Part shown: positions 47,711 through 60,800 of the stretch, piece after piece | How positions within the stretch are numbered: the first letter of the stretch is position 1 | Layout of the letters: each line of letters begins with the position of its first letter | Assembly: GCF_036417845.1 (NCBI RefSeq) | Contig: NC_089978.1 | Span: 84,314,007-84,378,006 of the forward strand | Source: Apteryx mantelli | Taxonomy: Eukaryota; Chordata; Aves; Apterygiformes; Apterygidae | Direction: 5' to 3' | Length of the DNA: 64,000 nucleotides | Notes under the pieces: generated by a model | Database searches by the model: none | The model's input: only the letters and a program-made list of their open reading frames with translations | Told to the model about the DNA's origin: nothing | Program-made: the position numbers and the translations under genes

Positions 47711-50700
47711 AAGCCCTGCCTGTGGCTAACCTTTTGTCTTTCTTAACATGCAGTGATATTACAATACCCTGTCACTGCTGGGCTTTGACAGCGGGATAGC
47801 CAGGGATAGCTATTGCATGGTAAAACCAGACTTTTATTTTTTGGCATGGAGGAGAAAGCCCACACTTTATAACTTGGAGGGATTTATCATCTGGAGAGAC
47901 ACTGAACTGCCATTATACTTAAAGCTTGTGAGTCCTGACTGGTCAGGGCAGTTGTAAAGGATTTAGGAAGTTCCAGGGTCTGAAATTCTGCATTCTGCAG
48001 ACTGAAATGTGCCAGCTGCTTACCCTGACTGATTTGGATGGTCCCCTCTAGATCTTTTGTGTGAGGAAGAAGAATTGTTGCAAGAGTCAGATGCTTTTTG
48101 ATGCAATCACATTGATTTACAGAAAAGATAGTTTCAGACCTCTTTCAGCCTAACCTGGGAAGGTTAAGTCTTTCAGCCTTAGCCTAACAAGCGCTCTTAG
48201 TTTTACTTTTCCGGACCTGCAACATCAGTTCTGATCCAGGCGATGATGGTACTTACTGAGACTGCTTGTCTCTCATTTTTTTCTGTCTGTGGTCAGCAGA
48301 AAAACAAACACATGCCTCTTTCCCCCCTCTCTCCCTCCCAGAATCAGTGACAACACTTTACCCACCATTCACATTCAGCAATAACATCAAATATACTTTA
48401 CGCAGGGGCATCAATTTAATAGTGTTTTGTCTTTGGGCCAAGTTGAGCAGAGAGGGCAGGATTCCTCTATTTAACTACAGACATTTACAAAGCAGACACC
48501 AGCATTAGTCGCTCTAAGTCCTCTTTATAGAAAACAGAGAGGAACACATGTTTCTAGGGAAAGATCCATCTGACCTACTATTATACTGACCTATTATAGG
48601 CGAAATTATTCACACCATGGAGATGTACTTCTCTCCCTGATTACAGAGGGAGCCCAGCCTGATTAGGTCAGCAACTTTACAGATGTCTACGGTCAGGTGA
48701 AATGAATCTCAGCTAGGGAACCAGGCCTTAAATGCAGTAGGCCTCAGATATTTTTTACCTACCTCTAATGCTGCTGAGGTGTCTGTTATTATATTTTTCC
48801 TATGGTCCCATAATTTGCTGTGTTTATTCAGTTTGGTCTGAATTCTGTTAAAACTCTGGAGCTTCCATAATGCTATTTGCATCCCCTCCTGCAGAGAAGG
48901 CTGCATTTATTAAGAGGGTGAAATGTCTGATCCTTTCCTACCCAGACAGATTTGTTGTGATGCCTTAATAGGGGCACCTTGGGAACCATGAACAAAAGGT
49001 GACATGAAAGTGCAAAGTTTACATGATGATTACTAATGAATCATGTAATAAAGTACAGTGAGTAGCAAGGGAGAGATGTCCCCTGTGCAACTAATTACAG
49101 TCACTGTAAATAATCCCTCAGAGGAAGGCCCTGTGAAATTGAAGGCTTCTCTGTGTCTTCCATTTACATGGGTCAGCTCAAGAAAACATATTGTCATTCC
49201 TTACATACCTTTCACTGTCTGTATCCTTAGGCCGTTGCAGCTGTAATGACACTACACTACTACTAAATCTTTTGGATGTGATCACACCCCCAGTGCAGAC
49301 TCTTATCTCAAGAGCAGAGAAGATGAAGGAAGGCAAATGACACTTCCTACACAACCCTTGTAAGGAACAGCGTGTGTGGAGGTGATACGGGAGGGAAAGG
49401 TAGGACTCAGGAGCAATAGTGACTGCAGGTAGAGGCCTCTCTTTGTAAATGAATTCATCCAGAGGAATAAAAATGATTTCTGAGTAGGTTGTAGTAAAGA
49501 GTAGGAGAGATGACATGAGGGAATTGACAAGGAGAGAAGTTTTGGCTATCAGGAGAAATACACATTCCCATTAAAACTAGACTGGGAAGCTGGAAGACTA
49601 CCATGCTGGACATAATTCAATGTAGCTCCTATACTGTGCAAGGCAACACCAAATCCAGTACCACCAGTACCCACTGCTTCTTCTTTGGGGGAGCATTTCT
49701 GATTGTGCTTATTTATTGCAACACTGAGGGATGCAGTCAGGGAAAATAAGTAATGTCCCCTCACTTGTTTGATATACCTGAGTGTAGCAACTGTGCAGGG
49801 ACTTCTACTCTGAAAGAGTTGTCAAATACTGTACTAATACAGCGAGGAAAGGTAATAATGACAGAAGAAAACCCTCTTTCATCCTTCCACAGGGACTCCT
49901 TTACCAATACTGTGCCCCAGCTTTAGACCAATTTTACCTTCTCTGTCCACTCCACAAGCTGGTCCTTGCTCTTTGCTGGAAAGCCTCCCTAGGGCTTGAG
50001 GGATGGGGAAGGCTGCAAGAGGCACAGCACGTCATGAAAGAGTGGCCGCAGCTAATAATGAAATCACACTCCTCAGGCCTCCCTGCAAGGACTTCTCTTC
50101 CAAGAGCAAGACTTTTATGCCATCTTGCAATAAGCTGCATTGGAAGATGTCTGATTTTTGTTAACGGCTTTTTCTCACCATGCAGCTTGTTGGGTTTTGA
50201 CACTTTTGATCTTGCTTGATTACTTGTTTGCATTCTACCAGCATTTTTATTTGAATTCTTCTGGTTTTGAAATGCTTCTTTCTGAGGAAACTTCTCCCCT
50301 GCTTTCACTACATGTCTTTCCAAATTTAATTGCAAAATGAGCTTAATGCAAGATATTTTTATTTGCTGTTTTTTATAAGAGTGAAAGGAACAAATGTGAT
50401 GTTTTGTTTTGTTTTATCCTGGAAAATACCAGTTCAATACAACTATTTTTTTTTAATACACATCTTAATGTTTTGAGGAGCTCTACAGGAAAAGAGGATA
50501 TAATCAGAGTAGCCACTGAAAATAAATGTCATCACTTGTTAATAACATTGTCCTAGGCAGTTTTCCTCTTCACAGGTATTAAAGAGAAAGCAACTCACAA
50601 TCATGCCTCCATAAATTTGGGTTTTTTTTCAGTTTACTTAAAATTCCTTATATAAGCTTCAGTGCCTATATTTCTTCACCTCTATGCAGATTACAGCAAA

Positions 50701-50786
50701 GCAGCTGTTAGCAGAGCTTGCCATGTGTTTTCCGGTGGAGTAAAATGTCTCCCGATGAGATGTTTCAGCTTTCCATCACTGGATTT
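47711..50786. other. Non-coding stretch, no gene seen
   Basis: Contains a short direct repeat, TCTTTCAGCCT (48141 and 48169). The patch 49020-49250 has a conserved-element texture, AT-rich with TAATTA and TGATTACTAATGA-type strings. Other contents are (GTTTT)3 at 50401-50415 and overlapping frames of at most 133 codons. No gene recognised. Confidence 0.5.
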
Positions 50787-50812
50787 GTATTTATTTATTT
50801 ATTCATTTATTC
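50787..50812. repeat. (ATTT)n microsatellite
   Basis: Imperfect TTTA/ATTT units with one C interruption. The tract runs into TCCTGCAG (ending 50818), so it resembles a splice acceptor, but no donor partner was found. Confidence 0.9.
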
Positions 50813-53800
50813 CTGCAGAATGCATTTGCCTGATCACTGTGAAGGGAGAGGGGAAAAATCTTGTGTCTCAATAAGCTCTGTTGCACTCAGAAAGGCCATC
50901 GGCAGCAAGACTATTACACAGGCCTATTGGAGGTTGTTGTCTTGTTCTCATTCTCACTCTAGATATCCAGTGTTTTGTGTATCAACAAGAAAGGAGACTG
51001 GATAGAGTAGACTGGATATCTGACAAGCAGTTGATATTTTGGCGAAGAAGATAGGGAAGGGATATAGTGCTCAACATTTATTTTACTAAATTATCCTGCC
51101 TCCTACTTGCTCGTTCATCTGAAATGGTTGGAAGAATATTCTGATGTCATTCTTGTCCTTCCAAACTGAAAAATCTAGTCGTCCAGGAACTCAGAATTAG
51201 GCATGGAAAGGCAATAAGCAAATCTCTAATCCGAGCAGTGTATGTCTACACTCAGGCAACACTGAAATTATATATAGTATGACCTCTAGCCCAGTTAAAC
51301 AAACACAGACACTAGATGTACAGTTAAATACAGATGCTAGCAGTGAATTAATAAAAAGCATGTTGAACAAAAATCTTTCCAACCACTGTGTAAGACGTGG
51401 CCTCCAGAAGATTAAAGGTTATACAGCGTGATCATATAAGGCTGCCTATCCGCATGTTGGCAGATGCACACCCCACTGCCTTGGAGCTGGGCAGATGAGG
51501 TGTGGAGAGCACGGCCACCCCACAGCACTCTGGTGAGGTCCTCAGCCCACCCAGATGCATGGCAGCACCATTGCAACATAGATGCTACTGGTCCTTGGAA
51601 GGGAGACTCTGCAACTTGAAGGGAAAAGAAGTCAGACTGAATAGCAGCAACTATTTCTGGCCTGTAGAAGGGCTTGTGTTCACAAAACATGTATGTTCCC
51701 CCCTACACAGTGCATCAGCTTGCCTTATAAAAGCTTTAACTTTCCTCACAGAACTTGCCTCTAACTCCTATGACCATCCCAGCTCCATCATCACTATTGC
51801 TCCTATGGCAGAGTGATTGTACATCTTCCTCAGTTAATGGCAATTTCCAAGAAAAATGTGTCAAATACCAGGTCTGAAATGCCATTATCACCAGACCTGA
51901 CCACTGATGTGGAAGACAATTAATTAGACAACAGAAGGCTGGTGGTAAGAGAGCCTATTGAAGACTTTCAAGTGAGTAGTAATTTCTGGTGCTTCCATTT
52001 TTTTAAAGATCCTGTTTTTAAGAATATGCAATTCCCCTACCTTCTGAATTTCAGGCACCTTTGAAAATGCTAGATTAAATACAATAGAACTGAAGTGTTG
52101 AGAAATCACTAAGTTTTTAAAAAATACAGTCAATATTCCTGTGGTTATATATTTGTCCTCATCACATGCAGCTAGCCTGTGTAACTCATGCACAGCACTG
52201 CCCTGTGCCAGACAGACATAGCTTTTGTTCTCCCAGGAATAAAGAGAATGAAGTACCTAATATACTGTTGGGGACAGATATTATATTCATTTTAGAGCTG
52301 AGAGAAGTGAGGCTGCAAAGTATGTCAGTGATGAAATTGGGAACATTCATCCTGAGTTCACACTTACTTTCTAACCACCTCTCTCCAGTTCTAAAGGTAG
52401 CATCCAATTTATAACACTTTTTGAGGAGACACCGCATGCTCTTTATGTCTGCCACCACTGTCACAGTGACACACAAACCTTAACAAAAACTAGCTGCTCT
52501 ACTGCAAATAACTACCATTGCTGTAAGTGGGCCTGGTGGTTATCTATCATCTAACTCCTAAAATACTGGTAAACACATTGTGGTTCTTCAGTAACTAGCC
52601 CGATTAAGTAAAAGAGATTTTTCTAAATAACCATACTTTCAGGTTTGGATCCTTTAATCAATACTCCCTTCTCTGTTCAGCTAGAGTCTGCGGCTATGCA
52701 CATGGCCCCCCTGGGGAGAGCGTGGGAAGGTGCAGAGGTAGAGCTGAAAGCCCAGCATGTGCCACCACCCATCTGGATCGCTTCCCCGCAGAGAGCCTGT
52801 GCTTTGTGGACAGCCCCTTGAGGTTTTCCTGGGCTGTGCTAGTCTGCATAAAGGCCCAAGTACTGCAGGGAGCATACACAGCCCACGTCATGGACCAGGT
52901 TATTAAATTTGTTATTTAAATGACAGAACAGTGTTCTTGAGGGTGGCGTCAGAACTGAATTTGGTGCACAGGACAAAGAATTAGAAGAATACTTGCCACC
53001 CTCTTAATCATCTCTTTAGGTCCAATCTGCTTGAAACTCCAGTGGAGTTGCACTCTTTTACATCAGAGGGGAGCCAGAGGCTTGGTCGTACCCACCGTTT
53101 CAATGGCCAGAGGAACAAAGTGTATTCTGCACTTGACAGCTGTACCCACAGAAAGTGTTCAAAGCCATCTCCTGACTACTCTGGGATAAGCCTCAGAACA
53201 AATCTCCACAGAAATGGCCATATCTGCACAGCCTGGGTGTTGGAGTTGCGTGAATAGCCTGCAATCTGTGAGGTACTTCAAAAAGCACGAGGGCTTGCTT
53301 TGCAACACCTGGCACTCACAGCACTCCCCTGAACTGCCATGCAGCCTCATTCACCAGTTCATATTAAGCCAAAGAAGCCAGTTACAATTTATGTGTAACA
53401 GGACCTTTCTGTTTGCTTGGAGTGGAGAAAACCTCAAACCAGCTCAAAGTCAGCTAGATATAATGAGAAAATGCAGCTGAATGGAGCCAGCAGGCTGCTG
53501 TGTAGATGCAGGAAAGCCTAGCTGCAATTCACGCAAGTGAAAGATTCAAACAAGGACCTTGGCAACTGACATAAAAATCGAATAATCCAAGGTCCAGAGA
53601 CCTGAGTACAGGAGATGATTATATTCTAGGCAGCTCTGGCACGATTCCCAAGCGGCATCCTTGATAGCAGAGCACTGGGAGTGAACACAGCCATTGCTGC
53701 AATAGCAGAAAATCGACATGTGGACACCAACAGAACTGCAGAACTTGTCACTAGTTGCATCTAATTGAATACAGCTTGAGTGCTTGTGCTGATGGAGCCT

Positions 53801-56800
53801 TTTAATCATTACTTAACCCTGCACTAAGAGTATTCTGCCAAAGGGAAGAAGGAAACATTTGCTCTCATCCCTCTGAGTTTGAAGGAGATGGGAAAACTTG
53901 ACATGGACATGAAGGTACATGAAACAGAAGCAGGCCTGCATGGGTAAGATTTTCCAATTGAACTGATGTGAGGAGTATCTCATCTGAGTAGTTTGGTGAA
54001 TAGCCTAAGAGATGGAAACTGTTTTCCTTCATCTTACTAAAGTTTCGGCAAAATAAGAGCAGTGATAGATCTCTCATTCATTTTTCCTAGAAAGGAAACA
54101 GCTATCTCAAGATAGAGTACAAATGAAAGAAGCATTCAGAAGGAAAGGTCATGCATATAAATGTGCCTACTGATATCCTATAAAATGGTTATGGTATAGA
54201 AAAACTTTGCTCAGTTTTTTTATGGCATCAAGTAGTTTATTTGAAGCTGTAATCTGCTGGGTTGAGGGGGGATGCCGTACCAGCATTGCCTGGGTTTTGT
54301 AGCAAGGGCCTTATCTTCACTGCATGAATCTCATATTTAGTCTTTCTGTAGATGCTTTCCACAGATGTTCATCCATCTGCACACCACTGTCACAGGTACA
54401 AAGAGAAAGATCCACCATTTTATTTTGAAATTAAGGTTAGGCCATGAAGCTGTTTTTATTGCATGTTGTTATCATAAGATAGATGAAGTGAGTTTTTGCA
54501 GCAAAGAGCACCCTCAAAATGGACTTCATGGTCCTCCTGTTCTTTTCCCTATCTGTACTTTTACCCACCTGCCTGTGCTGTGTTCTCAGTCCTGTTCAGA
54601 AGCCTCCTGTCCTCATATCCTTAAATGAAGTGAATTCATGTCTGTGTCCACATCGCATCCTGCCAGTTTTTCCAGGCTTGGCAGAGCAGTGAAAAAAATC
54701 CATCTGTGGACCAGATTCTCTCCATTCTCAAACTCTGTAGTTATTGCACTGTAAATAGCTATGGTAATTATTTTATATACTCAGAAACCAACAGTGATGC
54801 TTTTATTTAATACTTTTTTCTTACTGTCTGATTAACCTGCTTTTTAGTAGGCTTAACCAGTTTACAAGGAGGGTTACTTAATTTTTCCAGCTGACAGTTA
54901 GCATGTTGCCATTCTCCCTCCTTAGTAACAAAAATCCCATGAAATTATCGGGAGCAAGAAGCAAACACGTTTCTGTGAAGAGTGAGAGTGGGGCATTGTT
55001 AGCAGTCCTGTAACAGAGTCTCACCCCTATTGACTGTTCTCCCCTGAGGTTTCTTGCATCAGCAACAATACTCTCACATTTCTCCATCTCTTTTCAAATC
55101 TGATCCGAAAACTTCTTTGCTCCACAGCTAGCCAGTTACCATTTTAATCTTTGCATCCTTTCTTTGCACACATTTATTAACTCAAAAATGCTAATTAAAT
55201 CAGTAAAGCTTTCAGAGATACAATTTGAAAGCACAATACAAAATAAAACTGTACTGCCCTTGGCCTCATGCTAAATTAGGAAATTGTGTAAAACTGGCAG
55301 TCACACAGAAGGACATTTGAACTGCTCATATCTCAGACCTAGAATAAGGACATCATTAGAGAGAGCTGTTGCTGGGAAGTCAGTGCTTGTCCTCATTTTA
55401 ACTAACAATATGATACAATACCAAATTTGAATGAACTGAGAGTGAGAATGATCTAATAGTAAGAAGGGCACCGACTATTCTCACTGGCTCGAATGGAAAT
55501 AGCAGGTGTCTGGTACTTCTCTGGCCCTGAGACAGTCAGTAATCAGTCACAGATAATTGATTACTTTCAGATCCAGAAAGTCATTTGCAAGGGATTATAT
55601 TTTCAGTGTACTTTACTAGCTTAACATTAGCTGCACAGGAGGAACCAGATTTCTGAAACATCAGCCACACAACCCAGTCATTTTTGATCATTTGAGCCAT
55701 TCCTGTACCCTATATAGTCGTATGTTCAAACTTCTGGGCAAATACTAATTAAGCCTTCTAATTGCAATACAGCTGCTTTCATTCCACCTACTAAATTCCA
55801 TTCATCCCTTGTTATTAAGCAAAATGTAGGCCAGAAAAATAAAAAGAGATTTTCCTATGCATCTGTCTCTTTCAGGACATATTCCTTTCCTGAACAAGTA
55901 CAGCCTTGCCTATAATCATATATAATACAGACTATCAGAAAACTACTCACACTCATTTCTAAGACCTATCTAGCAGTGAATTATCTCCTGTTTTGTCAAA
56001 ACAAGCATGACTTCACATTAAGCACAGCATGACTCACAGGCAGAGCAATATGGAAAACTGCCCTTTTGGAGGCTTATCTAGTTCCACGGAAGGGGCTGGA
56101 AAGAACGTCACCAGCTTTAGCTAAAAATGGTTTGAGATCCAGACCAGCTCTGTTACAAAGAAGAGTGATAGTGCAACATATCAAAATGAAACCACTGACT
56201 GAGTTTGCAAGGCAAGCAGGAGCCCAAACACAGCAGCACCAGCAAGGAGCAATCCCAACCCTTCTCCTGCTGACCAGGCACTGGCTCAGCAGCATGTGTC
56301 ATGGCAGCCTCCATTCTCAATCTATCAAAATGGAGATAAAAAAGACAACTCTCATTTTTGTAAAGAGAGGGAAAAAAACTTAGAATCTGTGAAAAATTGT
56401 TTACAAACACTGATTTGATGCTATCTGTATCCCTTCTCATTGATTGTCTTATAGAAACGTACACAAAGCCATACACAAGAAGATCCATGGAAAGCAACTC
56501 TCCTACCACAGGGCTGCCGTGAATATATTTCTTCATGAGAATCAACTGGGAAATCACTTTTTATGGAGCTGATGGAATCTTTCTGAAAAATATACCATTT
56601 CTTTCTTCTTCAAAGTTGTTCTCATTTTTGGGTCAAATTCAGGGAATAATTTGTGCTGAAACTAAATGCCAAGGTATGTTCCTGGGAGACCTAGGCTCAG
56701 CCCCAGAGCCAGTCAATGAAAGAGGTGGCGACAGCCACCTTCTGCCCTGGTAAAAACACTCCCTACCAGTCAGGTCAGCAGGGTTAATCCCTTCCATGCC

Positions 56801-56810
56801 TATTTCACAG
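50813..56810. other. Non-coding stretch, no gene seen
   Basis: Six kilobases of AT-leaning DNA. The part 52680-52890 is more GC-rich and partly open on both strands (65-codon frames) without a domain. The part 54700-54860 is AT-rich with a conserved-element texture. Open frames reach 134 codons (56153-56557, minus) but resemble nothing that I know. No RNA gene or transposon recognised. Confidence 0.5.
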
Positions 56811-57200
56811 ATTAGGTTTGAACATGAGTTGGGGCAGATGCTACACCACTGGCTACACCACCTCCCTCCGACATCTGGTGCTTCAGCCTGCTGGTGGATA
56901 GGGAACCTCCCTCAGCAGAGATGGGTTTCTGAAGACAGAGGAGGGATCTGTAGCCCAGTCTCCCAGATCCCAGAGTGTCCTAACTGGCAGGCAGTTACGT
57001 TGAAGGAACATCTACATTTCCTTGTCTGCAAGGAACACCTACATTTCCTCGTCTGCTCTGTGAATGACAATTAAATTTGGCCTTTCTGTTCCAACAACTG
57101 GCTTTTCATCAGAAACGACCTGGTTGGGAAAGGAATGCTTTTGTCTGAAGCTGAATGAAATGTTTTTGCTCAGCCCACAGACAAAAAATAAATAAATAAA
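56811..57200 (+). other. Terminal-exon-like segment: acceptor, open frame, stop, AATAAA cluster
   Basis: A good acceptor (ATCCCTTCCATGCCTATTTC then ACAG, ending 56810) opens into a frame of 87 codons plus the TAA at 57072-57074. Three overlapping AATAAA signals follow at 57187-57200. The frame also has an in-frame ATG at 56796, within the acceptor tract. The peptide begins IRFEHELGQMLHHWLHHLPP and contains KEHLHFLVC twice in tandem, the product of a 27-bp duplication at 57003-57056. I recognise no domain. The order of signals is that of a last exon, but the AATAAA cluster is also just an (AAAT)n microsatellite, so chance remains likely. Confidence 0.2.
57003..57056. repeat. 27-bp tandem duplication
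   Basis: Copies at 57003-57029 and 57030-57056 differ at two of 27 positions, both T to C. In the plus frame described above both changes fall at third codon positions and are silent (His CAT/CAC, Leu CTT/CTC). Confidence 0.95.
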
Positions 57201-57795
57201 ATTGAACTGAGATGCACTAAATTAACTTTTCCCCCCAATTTTTTGGTTCAGCCACCACACTGAAAAATCAATTATTTTCATAGCTCTACAGACCAGTCAC
57301 TCCTATTTATAGAAATTCTAGTCATACAATCTGAGAACAGATTTCCCCCTGCTGTTACATTGGCTTAAACTTCCAAAGAAGCCAGTATAGTTGAACTCTT
57401 TGGGAAAAATAAGTCCCTGGAGTAGCAAGCCTGACACTCCCCTACCATGAATAACAAACAGCAAGTGTTAGAATGATTAGTCACAGTGAACAGTTTATGG
57501 GAAGTAACCAGTGATTGAAATTTTCTTGCTTAATAGAATTCAAAAATCAAACCAGTTCCAATTGCTGTGACCCGTTGAAAGGGACTCCTTAGGCTTTGAC
57601 ACTATACAAAAGTCTGTGTTGTTCTAATGTTACTATGGGATTTTATATGTTGTTACCCCCATAGTGGGGACAGAGTTATCTGGTTATATCAATATAGTTC
57701 ATTCCTCTATGAAAAAAAGCATTAAGCTATACAGGTTAAGCAATTTAAAACTGATGTGTGACTGCACCTACATGATTGCATTTTGCCTCCTGCAG
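57201..57795. other. Non-coding stretch, no gene seen
   Basis: AT-rich DNA between two exon-like segments. A branch-point-like CTGAT and the pyrimidine tract of the next acceptor lie at its 3' end. Confidence 0.5.
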
Positions 57796-57862
57796 TTTCA
57801 AGACCAAAACAGGTACAAACCAGATTGCCTGCCTGTAGCAGCAACCTTTGCACCTGTACCAG
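57796..57862 (+). other. Exon-like segment, 67 nt, strong acceptor and donor
   Basis: The acceptor TGCATTTTGCCTCCTGCAG (ending 57795) and the donor CCAG|GTAAGC (intron from 57863) are both close to consensus. Two of three frames are open: one reads FQDQNRYKPDCLPVAATF and then APVP, the other SRPKQVQTRLPACSSN and onward. The length is not a multiple of three. Of the exon-like segments in the window, this one has the best-balanced pair of splice sites. No protein family was recognised, so it may be a non-coding RNA exon, a UTR exon or a decoy. Confidence 0.25.
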
Positions 57863-60800
57863 GTAAGCCCTGGTACTTCCAATGGAAAATTATTGTGTCC
57901 CCAGGATTTAGAGCATCCTTCAAAGTTCACTTACCTATGTGCAGCACTGGCAGATCTCAGTGTTTTGTATAGCCTCCTGTTAGCCTACTGCGCTTGCAAT
58001 GACAGCAGTGGGCAGAATAGATGGCTACAGTCTGTCTAGGCTCTCCTACCTCCAAAGCAGCTGGGATTTGCAGCCAGGCTGGACCAGGCTGAGGGCTGGC
58101 TGCCTACCAGAGATAATTTGGAGGCCAAGTACCAAGTCCTGGGGTCATTGCTGAAGTTGCTTCCAGGATGCGAAAGTAGTCACTGTATGTGCAACCATGT
58201 TCAGGGTTGTATCTTCGCAATTCTAATTTTCTCATAAAAAACAACATTTCCTTGGCACCACATTTATATTAGTTGATAGCCATGTGGAAACCGGGCCTAA
58301 AAGCTTATGTAAGTGACACATTGTACTTGTGTTGGCTTTATATCCATACTAATCCATTAGAAGAGGCTGTGTGGACACCCTCACCCCACTCTAAGAAAGG
58401 TGCATTTTCTATTAGTTCCTTTTGGTCTATTTAAAGTTAAGCAAAAAAGCAAATAAACTCTCCCTTAAGCCAAACAAGGGTTGGGTGACATGGTCTTTTG
58501 CAGCTGTTCATGTCTTTAGAAGTAGCCTGTTCAGTTTACACTGGATCACCTTCCTCAGGAAGGCAGTCCTCCTGTTCTAAAACACATTAACACGAAGATC
58601 TTCATCATGGGCAGCTCTGCGTAACGGACAGGAAACAAGCTACATTCATCAAATGATTTATTTCATGACAGTTAGCATGCCCAGGTCCAGAAAGCATTAT
58701 GCCAGTTGTGTCTCTGTCATTGCCCAGAGGGTTCAATTAATGCTAGGGAGGTTACCTACTGACCTTTCATGTTGCTCTACGCTTGAATTTTCATTCTGAC
58801 TGATGAAGTCACATGTCAGTAAAATTTCACCAGCAACTGTAACAGGGTGCTCGCTGCAACCTCCACCTTATTTTGGTCTCCTGTGTTCCTCCTTTGATCT
58901 CTGACCGAAACATGCCACACCGTCATGCCAGAAAAAACAGTCCACTCCCTTCTTTAATCTGCATCCTCATGACCTGATGAGGAGAGTAAGTCTGCATTTT
59001 ATAACATTATGACCAAATCCCCTGTGAATGTAAGTCATTCCCATGGGGCTATCATTCAATAGGACCTGACTCGTGGGAATTATACCTCACCTACACCAGT
59101 TCAGCCCCTGCCCCATGTCTGGCACTGGACAAGTAACAGACCAAGCCTGCAACTGTAATTTTTCCATTTTTTTTCAAATGTAGTCTTTCTTTACATAAAA
59201 TGATCAAATAAATTGACAAAATTCAGTTCAGGAGGCTAAAGATCAGTCTCATGTATGAAATTATTTGACAGTATGTTAAAATGAAGTCATAAAATATTTA
59301 AACTACAAGTCTTCAGTAGTTTCATGAGGGAATTCAAGTTCATTTCAGCTTTCTAGTAGAAAATAGGCAGAGTAAGAATATCATTGTTAGAAAATATGTT
59401 TTTAAACTATATGTTCCTGTCATCATAAGAACAGAACAACTGAACTGAACAAAGGGCACATGCAGCAATGGGATAGATCCTGTAATGCTGGTTAAATTTA
59501 ATGTTTTGTGCTACCTTAAATTCTCCCTATAGTTTCACGTGGATAGTGGTGGTGAGTAGTGATAGAAGTTGTTCGGGTCCCTTTAGAGATTGTTTCTTGG
59601 TTTTATACTTTATAATTTATTTAGCAACCTTGACTTATTTCTTTTTTGTTTCTTAAGATTTCAGTTTTGAATGCAGATGACATCCAATGGCAAGGATCAG
59701 ATTCTTAAGGCTATTTAGGTTGTTCTCTGTTCAGCTTTGCAGGACGAAGTAACTTTCAATGGGATATAGGAGCTGAAGTATCTAAGAAATGATGAAAATG
59801 GGACTCGGTTGTCAGGCCATGCAATGTCTAAATGTTGTTATGTTATAAATGTTATGTTGTTAGGCAGTAAGAGCCTTTGAAAATGGGACCCTGATTTTGC
59901 TTTGTGTTAGTACAGCGCCCATCAAAAAGGTACTCTTGTCCATGATTGCTGTTGCTAAGATACAACTGAAAGAACCTTATAGCCTTTATGACTTCAAAGG
60001 AAAGTTTTAAAATGTACCCCCTACAGGTTCAAATTGTTCAATAAATAAAGACCCAAATCCAAAGCACTAATATTTTTTAAATATTGAGGTTTTGAAATTC
60101 AGATCTGATACTTCAGATGTCTGATTTATGAATTCAGAATGGCTATGGTTAGCAATCCTGCTTTGCAGTGATCAGACTGATGTTCAGGATGTGACTGAAG
60201 AGGTTCAAGATGAGAGTTACATCTAACTGTGAGTTCTTATAATGCCCAGAGAGTTAAAAAACACCTTTCCAAAGGCCTCTTACAATGCAGTTCACAGAAC
60301 ACCTCATGCATTGTTTCAGCTAACCCCGCTGGAGTCCTTCAGTCTAGCCAGTCTGCAGATGAATTAGTTGGCCACCACCAAAATTGCTTCATCTAAAAGT
60401 TGTTGTAAAAATCTCTTTGAAATGGTAACCCTAAACTGGGGTCTTTCCCTAGCTTCAAAGGCATGATGTCCCAATCTGAATTCCTTTGAAATATTTAATT
60501 TGAATAATAAACTAGCTGAGTACCAGCGTATTCAGGTTGTTATCAGTTAGCTCTGACCAGTAGAAACTTTGAAGTGTTAATTGTACAGCTGGACAAAGCT
60601 GCTGACCTTGTTGGTTTTGCAGGAAGTAAAAATTAACCCATTCACACCCTGCTGAAGAGAGAACATTTTAATAAAGGACTCAGAAAAGTCCTTGGCATTA
60701 TACCCATGACCCAAAGATGTATGTGTTCATAGAAATGTAAGAGGAAAAATGAAAATCCACCCATTCATTCTTTATTTCCACAGAAACAATAGCTGGGGAC

